In this document: piece by piece, positions 62,857 to 64,000 of the stretch
Layout of the letters: each line of letters starts with the position of its first letter
Numbering within the stretch: the first letter of the stretch is position 1
Assembly (NCBI RefSeq): GCF_040790665.1
Contig: NZ_CP160849.1
Coordinates: forward strand, 1,327,501 to 1,391,500
Length of the DNA: 64,000 nucleotides
Source of the DNA: Sulfitobacter pontiacus
Lineage (GTDB): Bacteria > Pseudomonadota > Alphaproteobacteria > Rhodobacterales > Rhodobacteraceae
Reading direction: 5' to 3'
Translations under genes and position numbers: made by a program
Notes under the pieces: model-generated
The model's database searches: none
Told to the model about the DNA's origin: nothing
What the model saw: the letters and a program-made list of their open reading frames with translations, nothing else

Positions 62857-63930
62857 ATGACCGCGATTGACACAAACACACTCGATATCGAAGCCCGCCG
62901 CGCGCGGCGCTTTGCCCGGATCAACAAGGCCGACGCATGGTTCAGCGTCTTTGGCCTGTCTTGGATGACACCGATCCTGAAGGCCGCCGCGGGGGATAAT
63001 CCGCGCGCGCAGGCGGGCGAGATCTGGCGGCTTCTGGGCGTGCCGCTCTTGGCGATTGCGATCTTCCTGACCCTCTGGGCAAGCTTGGCCCCCAAGGTTC
63101 AAACCTCGCTCGGGGCTGTGCCCGGCCCTGCCCAAGTCTGGGAGCAGGTGGGCGAGTTGCATCAGGATGCCATCCGCGAGGGCGAACGCGAAGCCGCCTT
63201 CTATGAGCGGCAAGAGGCACGCAACGCCAAGCATATCGCAAGTGGCAACGCAGATCGAGTGCGTGATCGCGCCTATACAGGCAAGCCAACCTACTACGAC
63301 CAGATCTGGACCTCGATCAAAACCGTGCTTTTCGGTTTTCTCATTGCGTCGATCGTTGCGATCCCACTGGGCATCGCTGCGGGCCTGTCTGTAACAGCGA
63401 ATGCGGCGCTGAATCCGCTGATACAGATCTTCAAACCGGTCTCGCCACTGGCATGGCTGCCCATCGTGACCATGATCGTATCAGCCGTCTATAGCACCAA
63501 TGACGGTATGTTCTCCAAGTCATTCCTCATTTCGGCGATCACTGTTACGCTCTGCTCGCTCTGGCCCACGCTGATCAACACATCCCTTGGCGTCGCCAGC
63601 ATCGACAAGGATCTTGTCAGCGTCAGTCGCGTGCTGAAAATGAATACCTATACCAAGATCACCAAACTGGTGCTGCCCTCGGCGCTGCCATTGATCTTTA
63701 CCGGGCTGCGGCTGTCGCTTGGTGTGGGCTGGATGGTTTTGATCGCGGCGGAAATGCTGGCGCAGAACCCCGGGCTTGGAAAGTTCGTCTGGGATGAATT
63801 CCAGAACGGTAGCTCGCAAAGTCTGGCGCGGATCATGGTCGCGGTGCTGACCATCGGCATCATCGGCTTCCTTCTGGACCGTGTGATGTATGCGCTCCAG
63901 TCCATGTTCACCTTCTCAAATAACCGGTGA
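62857..63930 (+). CDS. nrtB: nitrate ABC transporter permease
   Basis: NrtB is the membrane channel of the nitrate importer, 357 residues with about six hydrophobic segments. The C-terminal permease region includes VSPLAWLPIVTMIVSAVYST and SVSRVLKMNTYTKITKLVLP, which resembles the EAA loop that contacts the ATPase. An N-terminal soluble extension (residues 1-60) and a charged loop (EGEREAAFYERQEARNAKH) are longer than in cyanobacterial NrtB. The next gene, nrtC, starts 5 bp later. Confidence 0.92.
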   Translation: MTAIDTNTLDIEARRARRFARINKADAWFSVFGLSWMTPILKAAAGDNPRAQAGEIWRLLGVPLLAIAIFLTLWASLAPKVQTSLGAVPGPAQVWEQVGELHQDAIREGEREAAFYERQEARNAKHIASGNADRVRDRAYTGKPTYYDQIWTSIKTVLFGFLIASIVAIPLGIAAGLSVTANAALNPLIQIFKPVSPLAWLPIVTMIVSAVYSTNDGMFSKSFLISAITVTLCSLWPTLINTSLGVASIDKDLVSVSRVLKMNTYTKITKLVLPSALPLIFTGLRLSLGVGWMVLIAAEMLAQNPGLGKFVWDEFQNGSSQSLARIMVAVLTIGIIGFLLDRVMYALQSMFTFSNNR

Positions 63931-63935
63931 TCGAT

Positions 63936-64000
63936 ATGGGTATCTTGAACTTCAACAATGTCACCAAAACCTATGGCATCCAACCCGTTCTCAAGGACAT
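63936..64000 (+). CDS. nrtC: nitrate ABC transporter ATPase, 5' end only
   Basis: The window ends after 21 codons: MGILNFNNVTKTYGIQPVLK. This is the start of an ABC ATPase (the strand before the Walker A motif), in the place of nrtC. It follows nrtB by 5 bp, so cotranscription is near certain. The rest cannot be judged. Confidence 0.8.
   Translation, partial: MGILNFNNVTKTYGIQPVLKD

Overview
The window reads as a chromosomal segment of an alphaproteobacterium of the order Rhodobacterales, most likely the marine Roseobacter group. The reasons are: a 23S rRNA interrupted by intervening sequences, an rrn operon ending 23S-5S-tRNA-fMet(CAU), a MarR/OmpR pair like petP-petR together with petABC, an FMN-riboswitch-controlled type II lumazine synthase (RibH2), a broken Roseobacter-type Hint-domain gene, and TRAP transport genes. 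Genus cannot be fixed from sequence alone. Apart from the Hint remnant, the segment looks like ordinary core and metabolic chromosome. I see no prophage, insertion sequence, CRISPR array or defence island.

Layout. 1-3535: end of an rRNA operon (ITS, 23S, 5S, tRNA-fMet). 3815-4897: disrupted Hint-domain gene. 5168-5279: tRNA-Leu and its terminator. 5494-7336: NDUFA9-like protein and UppP, converging on a shared terminator. 7566-13589: gltD-gltB glutamate synthase. 13689-19044: SGNH lipoprotein, mtgA, a GST, queG and a lone HyuA-like protein. 19096-24883 (minus strand): msrB-msrA, a DMT exporter, HU, and the coupled ade-amn purine pair. 24990-27721: glycosyltransferase, SDR, ExoD-like protein. 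27722-31042 (minus): thiBPQ under a TPP riboswitch. 31137-34375: aroC, a DMT transporter, a secreted cyclase-family protein. 34458-39913: ilvE (minus), then petP-petR and xseB-ispA-dxs (plus). 39941-40613 (minus): ribH2 with an FMN riboswitch. 40681-41984: PaiB-like and GST genes. 42161-45002: petABC (cytochrome bc1) with a strong terminator. 45067-47669 (minus): ABM monooxygenase, mtaB, dapF. 47753-47828: tRNA-Lys. 47910-54625 (minus): FAD amino-acid oxidase, a TRAP transporter and the 5-oxoprolinase genes pxpB-pxpC-pxpA. 54790-57029 (minus): LacI regulator and ycaQ. 57186-57262: tRNA-Arg. 57515-59180: oxidoreductase and TetR regulator, divergent around two palindromes. 59427-64000: nasT-nasS, an ANTAR-type leader and the nitrate ABC transporter nrtABC, cut by the window edge.

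Functional themes. RNA-based control is prominent: a TPP riboswitch, an FMN riboswitch, and a NasT/NasS antitermination leader in which both hexaloops and the overlapping terminator are visible. Nitrogen metabolism recurs: glutamate synthase, nitrate uptake, and an operon that fuses TRAP uptake with ATP-dependent 5-oxoproline hydrolysis. The most unusual signals are a hairpin motif present three times in the rRNA operon (one copy inverted, with a compensatory base-pair change), a three-copy 24-bp tandem repeat inside dapF, and a two-lesion Hint pseudogene.

Limits: start codons were chosen by Shine-Dalgarno spacing and family knowledge. Family calls come from motif recognition without database searches. 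RNA ends and structures were drawn by eye.
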